Positions 50,163 through 57,828 of a stretch of 64,000 bases of DNA are shown here, piece by piece; positions within the stretch are counted from its first letter, which is position 1; every line of letters starts with the position of its first letter. This DNA is from Palsa-504 sp963739135 (GTDB taxonomy: Bacteria; Actinomycetota; Actinomycetes; Streptosporangiales; Streptosporangiaceae): positions 124,001 through 188,000 of the forward strand of contig CAVTZG010000020.1 in NCBI GenBank assembly GCA_963739135.1, given 5' to 3'. A program made the translations under genes and the position numbers. The notes below the pieces were generated by a model. It worked only from the letters and a program-made list of their open reading frames with translations. It had not been told where the DNA came from and searched no databases.

Positions 50163-51689
50163 ATGAACACTGCTGTTCTGCTAGCTGGAAGGAGCGGTCG
50201 CGGGCGTCGCTGGCGCGTGCTGCGGCTGCTCATGATCGTCATCGCGCTGTGCCTGGCGGCGGCGGCGTGCGGCGGGCCTCCGGCTCCGGCCGCGAGGGCG
50301 CCGACGGTGAACTCGCTGACCGTCAAGGCGTGCATGGTCGCTGGCTTGCCGGCCCGGTGCGGGACACTGATCGTGCCGGAGGACCGGCTGACCGGGACCG
50401 GGCGTACCATCCCGGTCCGGTTCGTGGTCATCCCGGCCACCGGCCGGGACCGGGCACCGGACCCGGTGGTCTGGTTCTCCGGCGGCCCCGGCGGCTCAGC
50501 GGTGGACGACATTCCCGACAATATGTCGTTGCTAGCAAACGTAAACGTCCACCGGGACCTGGTGTTCGTCGACCAGCGTGGCACTGGCGGCTCGAACTCG
50601 TTGAACTGCCCGATCTTCGCGGGCGGCCTGGCCGATAAGCCCGCGATGCGCGCCAGCATCCAGTCCTGCCTGGCCCACCTGCCTGGCGACCTGCAGTTCT
50701 ACACCACCGCGATGTACGCCGACGACGTCAACCAGCTGCTGGGTGACCTGCACTACGCCCAGGTCAATCTCATGGGCATCTCCTACGGGACGGACGCCGA
50801 GCAGGTCTTCCTGCTCCGCCACCCGGCGCGGGTGCGGACGATGACGCTGCTCAGCGGATCCCCGCTCAACATCCGGCTGTTCGACTTCGCCCCCGGGAAC
50901 TCCCAGCTGGCCCTGGACCACGTGTTCGCCATGTGCCAGAGCCAGCGCACCTGCCAGCAGGCCTTCCCGCACCTGGCCGCCGACTGGTCCGCCCTGTGGG
51001 CCTCGGTCGGCAAGTCACCCTGGGTCCTCCCGGCCGCGCAGTCACCGACCAAGACCACGGTGCGCCTGGACCAGGACGGGCTGGCCAGCTGGATCTACAA
51101 CGCGATGTTTACCGGCGACATCGGCCCCATCCCGGCGCTGGTCCATGCCCTGGCCACGGCCAGCAACAAGGCCGCCACCCTGGCCTCGGTGATGAGCGGG
51201 CTTCTGGCGTCGGGCGAGCTTTCGCCGGGATCCAGCAGCGGCGTCAACCAGATGATGGTCTTCGAGATCGAGTGCACCGAGCCCTGGCAAACCGTCCAGC
51301 CCGCAGCGCTGTCGGACCAGCGCGGCAGCTTCGAATACCAGACGGACCTGCAGTCAGCTCAGCAGTGGCAGTTCATGTGCCCGCTGATCCCGAAGTCGGC
51401 CGCCGCGGTCGGCCAGCAGCAGCCGGCGGTATCGACGGTGCCGGTACTGGCGTTCAACGGCGCTTACGACCCGATCGAGCAGCCGCGGAACTGGGCCAGG
51501 GCCCCGCAGCTCTACCCCGACAGCCGCGACATCGCGCTGCCGGGCCAAGGACACGACACCAACAACACCTGGGACTTCTGCGCCGGACCGCTGACCCAGG
51601 CGTTCATCGAGCAGGGCAGCCCGGCCCACCTGGACACTAGCTGCCTGGCCGACATCCCCGCCCCGGTGTTCGACCTGACCGTGCCATGA
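50163..51689 (+). CDS. exported alpha/beta hydrolase, tripeptidyl-aminopeptidase-like lipoprotein
   Basis: Serine hydrolase of about 508 residues, related to the Streptomyces SlpD/SlpE and mycobacterial CaeA-type secreted hydrolases. The N-terminus has a basic stretch, a hydrophobic core (LLMIVIALCLAAAAC) and a lipobox-like LAAAAC, so it is probably lipid-anchored outside the cell. Catalytic features: VVWFSGGPGGSAV (oxyanion), DQRGTGGS, nucleophile GISYGTD, acid in FNGAYDPIEQ and His in GQGHDTNN. The start is ATG 50163 or ATG 50154. Substrate: peptides or esters. Confidence 0.87.
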   Translation: MNTAVLLAGRSGRGRRWRVLRLLMIVIALCLAAAACGGPPAPAARAPTVNSLTVKACMVAGLPARCGTLIVPEDRLTGTGRTIPVRFVVIPATGRDRAPDPVVWFSGGPGGSAVDDIPDNMSLLANVNVHRDLVFVDQRGTGGSNSLNCPIFAGGLADKPAMRASIQSCLAHLPGDLQFYTTAMYADDVNQLLGDLHYAQVNLMGISYGTDAEQVFLLRHPARVRTMTLLSGSPLNIRLFDFAPGNSQLALDHVFAMCQSQRTCQQAFPHLAADWSALWASVGKSPWVLPAAQSPTKTTVRLDQDGLASWIYNAMFTGDIGPIPALVHALATASNKAATLASVMSGLLASGELSPGSSSGVNQMMVFEIECTEPWQTVQPAALSDQRGSFEYQTDLQSAQQWQFMCPLIPKSAAAVGQQQPAVSTVPVLAFNGAYDPIEQPRNWARAPQLYPDSRDIALPGQGHDTNNTWDFCAGPLTQAFIEQGSPAHLDTSCLADIPAPVFDLTVP

Positions 51690-51838
51690 GCCGGCAGCTA
51701 GCTGCGGTTTTCTTGGATTGATGACGTCACTGGCCGGTTCGGCTTCCGGCGGCGGTCGCAGGACGCAAGCTGAGAGGTCGACGGCGGCGACGGACGCCCT
51801 AGCGCCGGAGGAAGGGTCCGGACCGCCGCCGACTGCTC

Positions 51839-52144
51839 TCAGGTCCAGGTGTCGCCGAAGCGGGCACTCATGTCGTCCCAGCTTTCCTCGTCGGGGCGGC
51901 GCTTCGGTGTGTCCGTCTCCTGGTCATCCAGGGCGGCCCGGGGCTGAGGTATGGACCGGCTCTGGCAGTGCACGGCGAACCGTAGCTCCGCATAGTAGGT
52001 CTCGCGGTCTCGGACTTCCGCGCGGGCCTCGACGGGTGCCGGACGGTCCGCGCCGCTGCCCCGGAACGGGGGCCTGGCGCCGGAGTCACCGTCATCGGGC
52101 GCTGACAGGCCTTCGTCCGGATAGCTGCTGGCCACGAGATACAC
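51839..52144 (-). CDS. small acidic hypothetical protein
   Basis: 101 residues, not recognised. N-terminal MYLVASSYPDEGLSAPDDGD, central YYAELRFAVHCQSRSIPQP and C-terminal DEESWDDMSARFGDTWT. No membrane segment or signal. The long AT-rich region directly upstream (52200-52340) looks like its promoter, which supports expression. Confidence 0.55.
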   Translation of the reverse strand: MYLVASSYPDEGLSAPDDGDSGARPPFRGSGADRPAPVEARAEVRDRETYYAELRFAVHCQSRSIPQPRAALDDQETDTPKRRPDEESWDDMSARFGDTWT

Positions 52145-52445
52145 CTCGAATATGATCCTGACTGGGGCAGCACCCCGCCAGCTAACACGGCCCGCTGGCG
52201 GGGCACCGACCGGTAAACACGGTGCGAAGTTGTTCCGCTACCATTTGTAATGTAACCCTATGTACTGTATCCAATGCAATGGGTCACATAGTAATAGTTA
52301 CCTATCTCCCAGGTGATACTTCACGCGGAGTTAGAGATCCGAGACCTTAGAGAAACTGGGTGTCCTAGTAAACCAGTGTGAACACGAACTGTAGCGCCGG
52401 GCGGGCGGCACGGACCGTTCGGCATAAATCTACTGACAGGCCCGG
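52145..52445 (-). promoter_or_regulatory. AT-rich non-coding region
   Basis: About 300 bases with no gene. Between 52225 and 52370 the GC content falls near 45%, with blocks such as TTTGTAATGTAACCCTATGT and ACATAGTAATAGTTACCTAT. It is the least GC-rich stretch I noticed in the window and a likely promoter for the small minus-strand gene. Confidence 0.45.
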
Positions 52446-52568
52446 TTACTGTCCGCGCATGATGTTGCCGATGATGCCGCCCACCGCGCCGGCCTGCGCG
52501 GCCTGCGGGTCGGCCTGCCGGGCCAGGTAGGGGTCGAGCGCGTGGGGCCAGGATGGCTGGGTGCGCTG
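52446..52568 (-). pseudogene. orphan 40-codon open segment, possible C-terminal remnant
   Basis: Minus strand reads TQPSWPHALDPYLARQADPQ, then AAQAGAVGGIIGNIMRGQ and stop. The composition looks like real protein, but an in-frame stop lies right upstream and no start exists. Family unknown. Confidence 0.3.
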
Positions 52569-52668
52569 CTACCGGCACGAGCCTACCCGCCGCCCGGACG
52601 CGGGCCGCGGGGGGTGGATGTCCGATTCCCGCCAGTACCACTCTGGCCGGGCTGGCATTGTGGATGAC

Positions 52669-54282
52669 GTGAACATGAGCATGGATGACGAGCAGCGTTA
52701 CCAGGCGGCGGTGAGCAAGGACTCGCGCTTCGACGGGGTGTTCTTCATCGCCGTGACCTCGACGGGTATCTACTGCCGCCCGTCGTGCCCGGCGATCACG
52801 CCCAAGCGCGCGAACATGCGGTTCCACCGCAGCGCCGCCGCGGCCCAGGAGGCCGGCTTCAGGGCCTGCAAGCGGTGCCGTCCGGACGCCTCCCCCGGCT
52901 CGCCGGAATGGAACATCAGGGCCGACGTGGTAGGCCGGGCCATGCGGCTGATCGCCGACGGCGTGGTCGACCGGGACGGGGTGGCCGGGCTGGCCGAACG
53001 CCTTGGCTACGAGCAGCGGCAGGTGCGCCGGCTGGTGACCGCCGAACTCGGCGCCGGGCCGCTGGCCATCGCCCGCGCGCAGCGGGCCCAGACGGCGCGG
53101 GTGCTGACCGAGACGACCACGCTGCCGCTGTCGGAGATCGCGTTCGCGGCCGGGTTCGCCAGCATCAGGCAGTTCAACGCGACGATTCAGGAGGTCTTCG
53201 CGGTGACGCCTACGCTGCTGCGCGAGAAGCGCGGGCGTCAGGGGGGCACGGGGGGGCGGGCCGCCCCTCGGTACGCGTGGGGATCCCGGCGGGCCGCGCT
53301 GGCTGCGCCCGGGACCGACCCGCTGGCCCCCGGCCTGATCAGACTGCGGCTGCCGTACCGGGTGCCGGTCGACCTGGACCGGATGCTGGGCTTCCTGGCC
53401 GCGCGGGCCATCCCGGGCGTGGAGTCGGTCGAGGCGGGCCGGTACCGGCGGACGCTGACGCTGCCGAACGGCACCGGGATCATGTCGGTCGGCGCGGGCG
53501 CCGACGCGGGTAAGGGCGACCCCGGCTACATCGACTGCGAGCTGCAGCTGGAGGACCTGCGCGACCTGACCGCGGCGGTGCAGCGCTGCCGCCGGCTGCT
53601 CGATCTGGACGCGGACCCCGAGGCGGTCAGCGGGTACCTGGGCGACGACCCGGTGATCGGGCCGCTGGCCCGGGCCTGCCCGGGCCGCCGCTCCCCCGGC
53701 CACGTGGACGGGAACGAGCTCGCGCTGCGGGCCGTGCTGGGTCAGCAGGTCTCGGTGGCCGCGGCCCGGCGGCTGGGGGTCCGGCTGGTGGCGGCCTACG
53801 GCAAGCCGCTGGAGCGGACGGAAGGTGCGCTGACGCACTGCTTCCCCGCGGCCGAGACGCTGGCCGCGGCCGATCCGGCCACGCTGCCGATGCCGCGATC
53901 CCGCGCCGCCGCGCTGACCGGGCTGGCCGCCGCGCTCGCGTCCGGTGAGCTGTCCTTGGATCCCGGAGCCGAACGTGACCGGGCCGAGGCGCAGCTGCTG
54001 GCCCTGCCCGGCATCGGGCCGTGGACGGCGGCCTACATCCGGATGCGCGCGCTGTCCGACCCGGACGCGTTCCTGCCCGGGGACGCGGGCGTGCTCGCCG
54101 CGCTGGGCCGCCTCGGCGCGGTGCCGGCCGGAACCGGCACGGTGCCGGCCGGAACCGGCGCGGCGGGCCGGGTCCGCGTGGCCAAGGCGGCCGCGGAGCT
54201 GGCCGAAGGTTGGCGGCCGTGGCGGTCCTACGCCGTCCATCACCTGTGGGCTTCGCTGGAGAAACTGGAGGAATCGTCGTGA
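52669..54282 (+). CDS. Ada-type regulator fused to AlkA 3-methyladenine DNA glycosylase
   Basis: About 537 residues. Residues 1-80: Ada zinc domain with methyl-accepting Cys36 and Cys40 (GIYCRPSCPA) plus C-x-x-C (ACKRC). About 85-190: AraC HTH (GVAGLAERLGYEQRQVRRLV; LSEIAFAAGFASIRQFNATI). About 220-330: AlkA N-domain. About 340-537: HhH-GPD glycosylase (LPGIGPWTAAYIRMRALSDP, catalytic Asp472 in FLPGDAGV). It senses methyl phosphotriesters and removes alkylated bases. A short G-rich repeat piece (53241-53268) encodes the linker between the AraC and AlkA parts. The start may be anywhere between 52660 and 52681. Confidence 0.92.
   Translation: MNMSMDDEQRYQAAVSKDSRFDGVFFIAVTSTGIYCRPSCPAITPKRANMRFHRSAAAAQEAGFRACKRCRPDASPGSPEWNIRADVVGRAMRLIADGVVDRDGVAGLAERLGYEQRQVRRLVTAELGAGPLAIARAQRAQTARVLTETTTLPLSEIAFAAGFASIRQFNATIQEVFAVTPTLLREKRGRQGGTGGRAAPRYAWGSRRAALAAPGTDPLAPGLIRLRLPYRVPVDLDRMLGFLAARAIPGVESVEAGRYRRTLTLPNGTGIMSVGAGADAGKGDPGYIDCELQLEDLRDLTAAVQRCRRLLDLDADPEAVSGYLGDDPVIGPLARACPGRRSPGHVDGNELALRAVLGQQVSVAAARRLGVRLVAAYGKPLERTEGALTHCFPAAETLAAADPATLPMPRSRAAALTGLAAALASGELSLDPGAERDRAEAQLLALPGIGPWTAAYIRMRALSDPDAFLPGDAGVLAALGRLGAVPAGTGTVPAGTGAAGRVRVAKAAAELAEGWRPWRSYAVHHLWASLEKLEESS
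53241..53268. repeat. partial G-rich element, in ada-alkA
   Basis: GGGGGGCACGGGGGGGCGGG then CCGCCCC, matching the first block of copy A (GGGGGGTACGGGGGGGCGGG). It lies in frame in an interdomain linker. Confidence 0.6.
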
Positions 54283-54809
54283 CCAGCCCGTTCGTGGCGC
54301 CGGACCGGAACGCCCCGCGCCTGTCCCATATCGTCAGCTCCCCCATCGGCCGGCTGCTGCTGACCGGCGACGGGCACGCCCTGACCGGGTTGTGGATGCT
54401 GGACGCCGACCGCCACTCGGCCCGGGTCGAGGAAGGGCTGGAGCTGAGCCCGGAGACGTTCGGCGAGGTGGCGGCGCAGCTCGAGGCGTACTTCGCCGGC
54501 GACCTCAAGGACTTCACCGTGCCGCTGGCGCCGTCCGGGACCCCGTTCCAGCTGGCGGTATGGACCCAGCTGACCAAGATCCCGTACGGGAGCACGGTCA
54601 GCTACGGTGACATCGCCCGCGCGCTGGGCAAGCGGCTGGTCGCTTCGCGCGCGGTGGGCCTGGCCAACGGGGCCAACCCGATCTCGATCATCGTGCCGTG
54701 TCACCGGGTGATCGGCAGCGACGGCAGCCTGACCGGCTATGGCGGCGGCCTGGACCGCAAGGAGCGGCTGCTCCGGCTGGAAGGCGCGGGCCCGGTTACC
54801 TTGTGGTGA
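54279..54809 (+). CDS. ogt: methylated-DNA-protein cysteine methyltransferase
   Basis: Suicide repair protein that takes methyl groups from O6-methylguanine. 176 residues. Acceptor Cys141 in IIVPCHRVIG, the recognition helix region YGSTVSYGDIARALGKRLVA and the Asn hinge (GLANGANPI) are present. GTG 54279 overlaps the ada-alkA stop (GTGA), so direct reversal and glycosylase repair are co-translated, as in Ada regulons. Confidence 0.95.
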   Translation: MTSPFVAPDRNAPRLSHIVSSPIGRLLLTGDGHALTGLWMLDADRHSARVEEGLELSPETFGEVAAQLEAYFAGDLKDFTVPLAPSGTPFQLAVWTQLTKIPYGSTVSYGDIARALGKRLVASRAVGLANGANPISIIVPCHRVIGSDGSLTGYGGGLDRKERLLRLEGAGPVTLW

Positions 54810-54864
54810 CGGACCTGGCCCCGGGGCAGCGTGATCACCGCTGCCCTGGGTAGCGTGAGCTTTT

Positions 54865-55452
54865 GTGCTCGCCCTGCTGTTGCTGGCCGTCTCGGTCGGC
54901 CTGTCCAACGCCGCCGCGGCGATCAGCATCGGCGTAAGCGGGATCCGCGGCGGCACCAGGGTGCGGGTCGCAGTGATATTCGGCTTGTTCGAGGCCGGCA
55001 TGCCGCTGCTCGGGCTGGCCGTGGGAGACGGCCTGGCCGCGAGCCTGGGCCAGGCGGCCCGGGTGCTCGGCGGGGTGGCGCTGATCGCGATCGGGATCGT
55101 CAGCCTGATCCTGGCCCGCCGCAGGGCGGTCAGGGACGCCAGCGCCGGCCCTGATGCCGATTCCGGCCCCGACGGGCCCAAGGGGTCTGGGCGGTCGTGG
55201 GGGCTGGGCCGGGTCCTGGTCAGCGGGCTGGCCCTGAGCGCCGATAACCTGGCGGTCGGCTTTGCCCTGGGCGCGTTCCACGTTAGCCTGCCGGTGGCCG
55301 CCGCGGTGTTCGGCGGCGTCAGCGTGGCCATGTCGCTGGCCGGCCTGGAACTGGGGGCGAAGATCGGCTCGGCCGCCGGGGACCGGAGCGAACTGGTGGC
55401 CAGCGGGCTGCTCATCGCGGTCGGCGCGGCGATCGCGGCAGGCGTGCTATGA
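54865..55452 (+). CDS. MntP-like manganese efflux family membrane protein
   Basis: 195 residues with six hydrophobic segments in two related halves: LLLLAVSVGLSNAAAAISIG with VIFGLFEAGMPLLGL, and VLVSGLALSADNLAVGFALG with AVFGGVSVAMSLAGLELGAK. The second half keeps the Asp of the family's D-N-x-x-V/A-G motif; in the first half this position is Asn (SNAAAAIS). A loop rich in Asp, Gly and Pro joins the halves. The cation specificity is inferred from family only. Confidence 0.82.
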   Translation: MLALLLLAVSVGLSNAAAAISIGVSGIRGGTRVRVAVIFGLFEAGMPLLGLAVGDGLAASLGQAARVLGGVALIAIGIVSLILARRRAVRDASAGPDADSGPDGPKGSGRSWGLGRVLVSGLALSADNLAVGFALGAFHVSLPVAAAVFGGVSVAMSLAGLELGAKIGSAAGDRSELVASGLLIAVGAAIAAGVL

Positions 55453-56093
55453 GGATGGAACGGAGGCGGGCCGGGATGCGTCCAATGGGCATGATGCAGC
55501 AACGCCACGTTCCCGGGCTTACCGGGATTCTCGGGGCTGGGCTGCTGTGCGCGGCGCTGGCCGGGTGTGGCTCGGTGGTGGCGTCGAGCACGGCGGCGGC
55601 TCCCGCCGCACCCGCGGCCACCACCGCCGCCGCCTCGCCTGCGGCCGACTGCGCCGCCGTGAACCAGGCCACCAAGGTCGTGGTCCGCCGGATCCTGCGG
55701 GTAACGATGCCGGTGGGCGACCACACGCTCGTCGTCACCCAGCGCAATCCGGCGACGGTGCAGGCCCTGTTCCGTGACCTGTGCGCCGCGGTAACCCACC
55801 CCAGCTCGACACATGGCGTGATGCACTGCCCGGCTAACTTCGGCGCCGACTACGTGGGCACGTTCTACAACGGCTCGCGGGTAATCGGCTCGTTCATCTA
55901 CGCCGCGAGCGGCTGCCGGGGGGTAACCCTGGTCACGTCGGGCCAGAGCCGGTACACGCTGGTGACCGGACCGGCGGCGGCGGCCGCGCCGCATCTGACC
56001 GCCGACCTGGCTACGGTGCTCGGGGTGCCGCAGTCACAGCTGGCGCAGCCGTCTGGCCTGGTCAACCCGGGCGGCCCAGAAATGCCGACCTAG
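55449..56093 (+). CDS. putative secreted lipoprotein
   Basis: 214 residues, no recognised family. N-terminal basic region, hydrophobic core and lipobox-like LAGC (GLLCAALAGCGS), then an Ala/Thr-rich linker and a globular part with four Cys (DCAAVNQATK; LCAAVTHPSS; VMHCPANFGADYVGTFYNGS; ASGCRGVTLV). It overlaps the transporter gene by ATGA. Probably anchored outside the cell; the role is unknown. Confidence 0.7.
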   Translation: MRMERRRAGMRPMGMMQQRHVPGLTGILGAGLLCAALAGCGSVVASSTAAAPAAPAATTAAASPAADCAAVNQATKVVVRRILRVTMPVGDHTLVVTQRNPATVQALFRDLCAAVTHPSSTHGVMHCPANFGADYVGTFYNGSRVIGSFIYAASGCRGVTLVTSGQSRYTLVTGPAAAAAPHLTADLATVLGVPQSQLAQPSGLVNPGGPEMPT

Positions 56094-56404
56094 CCGTTGT
56101 ACAGCTGCGGCAGGTTGCCCGCTTCGTCGAGGTCGAACTCGCCGTCCTTCACGCCGAGCACGAACGCCTCCCATTCGGCCTCGGTGAAGTAGAGCCGGTC
56201 GCCGTCGGGGTGGGCCGCGTCATACATGACGTAGAGCTTGCCCTCATCGGCCTTGTGCGGCGCGGCCGACGTGTCGGTGGTGACGTACACCTCGACTCGG
56301 CTTTCCTCGTCAGCGCTCTCCTCATCAGCGCTTTTCTCATCAGTGCTTTTCTCATCAGTGCTTTTCTCATCAGGCGCTGACGCATCGTCACCCGGTGTGT
56401 GCAT
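56090..56404 (-). CDS. DUF397-type protein with acidic repeats
   Basis: 104 residues. The C-terminal part (FTEAEWEAFVLGVKDGEFDL) is the DUF397 signature found in many small actinobacterial proteins, typically next to XRE regulators. Here no XRE gene adjoins it. The N-terminal third is five 15-base units encoding DEKST/DEKSA/DEESA. It overlaps the lipoprotein gene by 4 bases, tail to tail. Confidence 0.85.
   Translation of the reverse strand: MHTPGDDASAPDEKSTDEKSTDEKSADEESADEESRVEVYVTTDTSAAPHKADEGKLYVMYDAAHPDGDRLYFTEAEWEAFVLGVKDGEFDLDEAGNLPQLYNG
56297..56371. repeat. 15-base tandem repeat in the DUF397 gene
   Basis: Five units (plus strand TCAGTGCTTTTCTCA type) encoding DEKST variants; the array changes gradually along its length. 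Confidence 0.85.
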
Positions 56405-56588
56405 GCGCTCAGGCTACTACCGGTACGGTCACCGCGCGTGTCGGACCTCTGAGCTGGACGACTACCGGTTCGTCGACCCGGGCGAACTGGCCAGCTACCT
56501 GCCCCCGGTGATCAGCGCGCGGGTCGAGGCCGCCCTCCGCTGCCGCGGCACCGGGACCACCGCCTACCTGCCGTGGGACGGGCCATGA
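56403..56588 (+). pseudogene. C-terminal fragment of a NUDIX hydrolase
   Basis: Plus strand reads ELDDYRFVDPGELASYLPPV, ISARVEAALRCRGTGTTAYL and a stop. This is, from memory, the usual C-terminus of actinobacterial NUDIX proteins (E-L-x-x-Y/H-R-F-V-x-P-x-E-L). The NUDIX box itself is absent; only about 55 residues remain, abutting the DUF397 gene head to head. Confidence 0.55.
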
Positions 56589-56613
56589 GCCTGGGCCTGA
56601 GCGGTGCGCAGGC

Positions 56614-56832
56614 TCAGCGCCGGGCGGCGGACCGGACCTCCAGGTGGTCGAGCAGGGCCGCGGTGGCGGCCGCCACGGCGTCCACCGCGGTCCCGAACGC
56701 CTCGGCGTTATGCCCGGCGGGCGCGCGGAAACCGCTGATCTTGCGGACGTACTGCAGGGCCGCGGCACGGATGTCGGCGTCGGTGACCTGCTCGGTGAAG
56801 GGCGGGCGAAGGGTCTTGATGCTCCGGCACAT
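56614..56832 (-). CDS. DUF2277 family small protein
   Basis: 72 residues beginning MCRSIKTLRPPF, followed by VTDADIRAAALQYVRKISGF, RAPAGHNAEAF and ALLDHLEVRS. This pattern is characteristic of DUF2277, a compact conserved protein of unknown function with an N-terminal Cys after Met. It is complete and intact. Confidence 0.85.
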   Translation of the reverse strand: MCRSIKTLRPPFTEQVTDADIRAAALQYVRKISGFRAPAGHNAEAFGTAVDAVAAATAALLDHLEVRSAARR

Positions 56833-56876
56833 GCTCCCGACGGTATGTCATGCGGGCGTCCGGGCCTTGATGAATT

Positions 56877-56893
56877 GGCCGAACGGGCCGTGG
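56877..56893 (+). repeat. 17-base recurrent word, site 4 (intergenic)
   Basis: Same word as 4111-4127, outside any gene I support. Confidence 0.7.
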
Positions 56894-56986
56894 TGCTTGC
56901 CCCGGCTAACCGCGTCGCTGTCACAACCATGCCGTCTGGTGCGCATCGTTGTGGCAACGACGTCGTTGACGTCTAGACGGTGTTGG

Positions 56987-57730
56987 TCACTCTAGTCCCA
57001 GAAGGCTCTCCAGGCCCACGGTGAGGCCCACCGGGAGCGAACCGATCTGGCGCACGGCGAGCAGCACCCCGGGCATGAACGAGGCCCGGTCCAGCGAGTC
57101 GTGCCTGATGGTCAGCGTCTCCCCGTGCCCGCCGAACAGCACCTCCTGGTGCGCGACCAGCCCGGCGACCCGGACCGAGTGGACGTGCACGTCCTCGACC
57201 GTGGCGCCGCGGGCGCCGGGCAGGGCCGAGGCCGTGGCGTCCGGCGGCGCGCCCAGGCCCGCCGCGGCCCGCCCGGCGGCGATCATCGCCGCGGTGCGCA
57301 GCGCCGTCCCCGACGGGGCGTCGGCCTTGTTGGCGTGGTGCAGTTCGATCACTTCGGCCGAGTCGAAGAAGCGGGCCGCCTGCGCGGCGAAGCGCATCAT
57401 CAAGATGGCGCCCACGGAGAAGTTGGGCACGACCAGCACCCGGGCCTGCTGGTGGGCGGCCAGCCAGCCCTGCACCTCGTCCAGCCGGTCCTCGCCGAAC
57501 CCCGACGTGCCGACCACGACGTCCAGGCCGTGCTCGACGCACCAGCGCAGGTTGTCCATGACCGCGCCGGGATGGGTGAAGTCGACTACCACGTCGCAGC
57601 CGGTCAGCACGTCCCAGTCGTCGTCCAGGTCCACCTCGGCGGCGACCTCCAGGTCGTCCGCCTCGGCAACGGTGCGCACGACCTCGCGCCCCATCCGTCC
57701 CCGCGCCCCGACCACCCCGACCTTGATCAT
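56987..57730 (-). CDS. dapB: 4-hydroxy-tetrahydrodipicolinate reductase
   Basis: NAD(P)H reductase of the lysine/diaminopimelate pathway. 247 residues: nucleotide fold VGVVGARGRMGREVVRTVAE, VVVDFTHPGAVMDNLRW, VVGTSGF, NFSVGAILMMRFA, and the substrate motif ELHHANKADAPSGTALRTA. I chose ATG 57730 (MIKVGVVGA), which has GGGAGG 6 bases upstream; a longer frame exists but lacks support. A strong hairpin lies between it and the upstream peptidase gene. Confidence 0.95.
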   Translation of the reverse strand: MIKVGVVGARGRMGREVVRTVAEADDLEVAAEVDLDDDWDVLTGCDVVVDFTHPGAVMDNLRWCVEHGLDVVVGTSGFGEDRLDEVQGWLAAHQQARVLVVPNFSVGAILMMRFAAQAARFFDSAEVIELHHANKADAPSGTALRTAAMIAAGRAAAGLGAPPDATASALPGARGATVEDVHVHSVRVAGLVAHQEVLFGGHGETLTIRHDSLDRASFMPGVLLAVRQIGSLPVGLTVGLESLLGLE

Positions 57731-57761
57731 CGCGGTCCTCCCGGTTACATGATCCACTTAA

Positions 57762-57803
57762 CGTGGGCCGTTACCTCCCTCATGGGGGAAGTAACGGCCC
57801 ACG
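57762..57803 (-). terminator. long hairpin between the M16 peptidase and dapB
   Basis: Perfect 13-base arms CGTGGGCCGTTAC and GTAACGGCCCACG enclose CTCCCTCATGGGGGAA, which itself pairs. No U-tract. Probably a factor-assisted terminator or attenuator for the peptidase transcript. Confidence 0.65.
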
Positions 57804-57828
57804 ATGCTGGTGGCGGCCTCGGAGGCCG

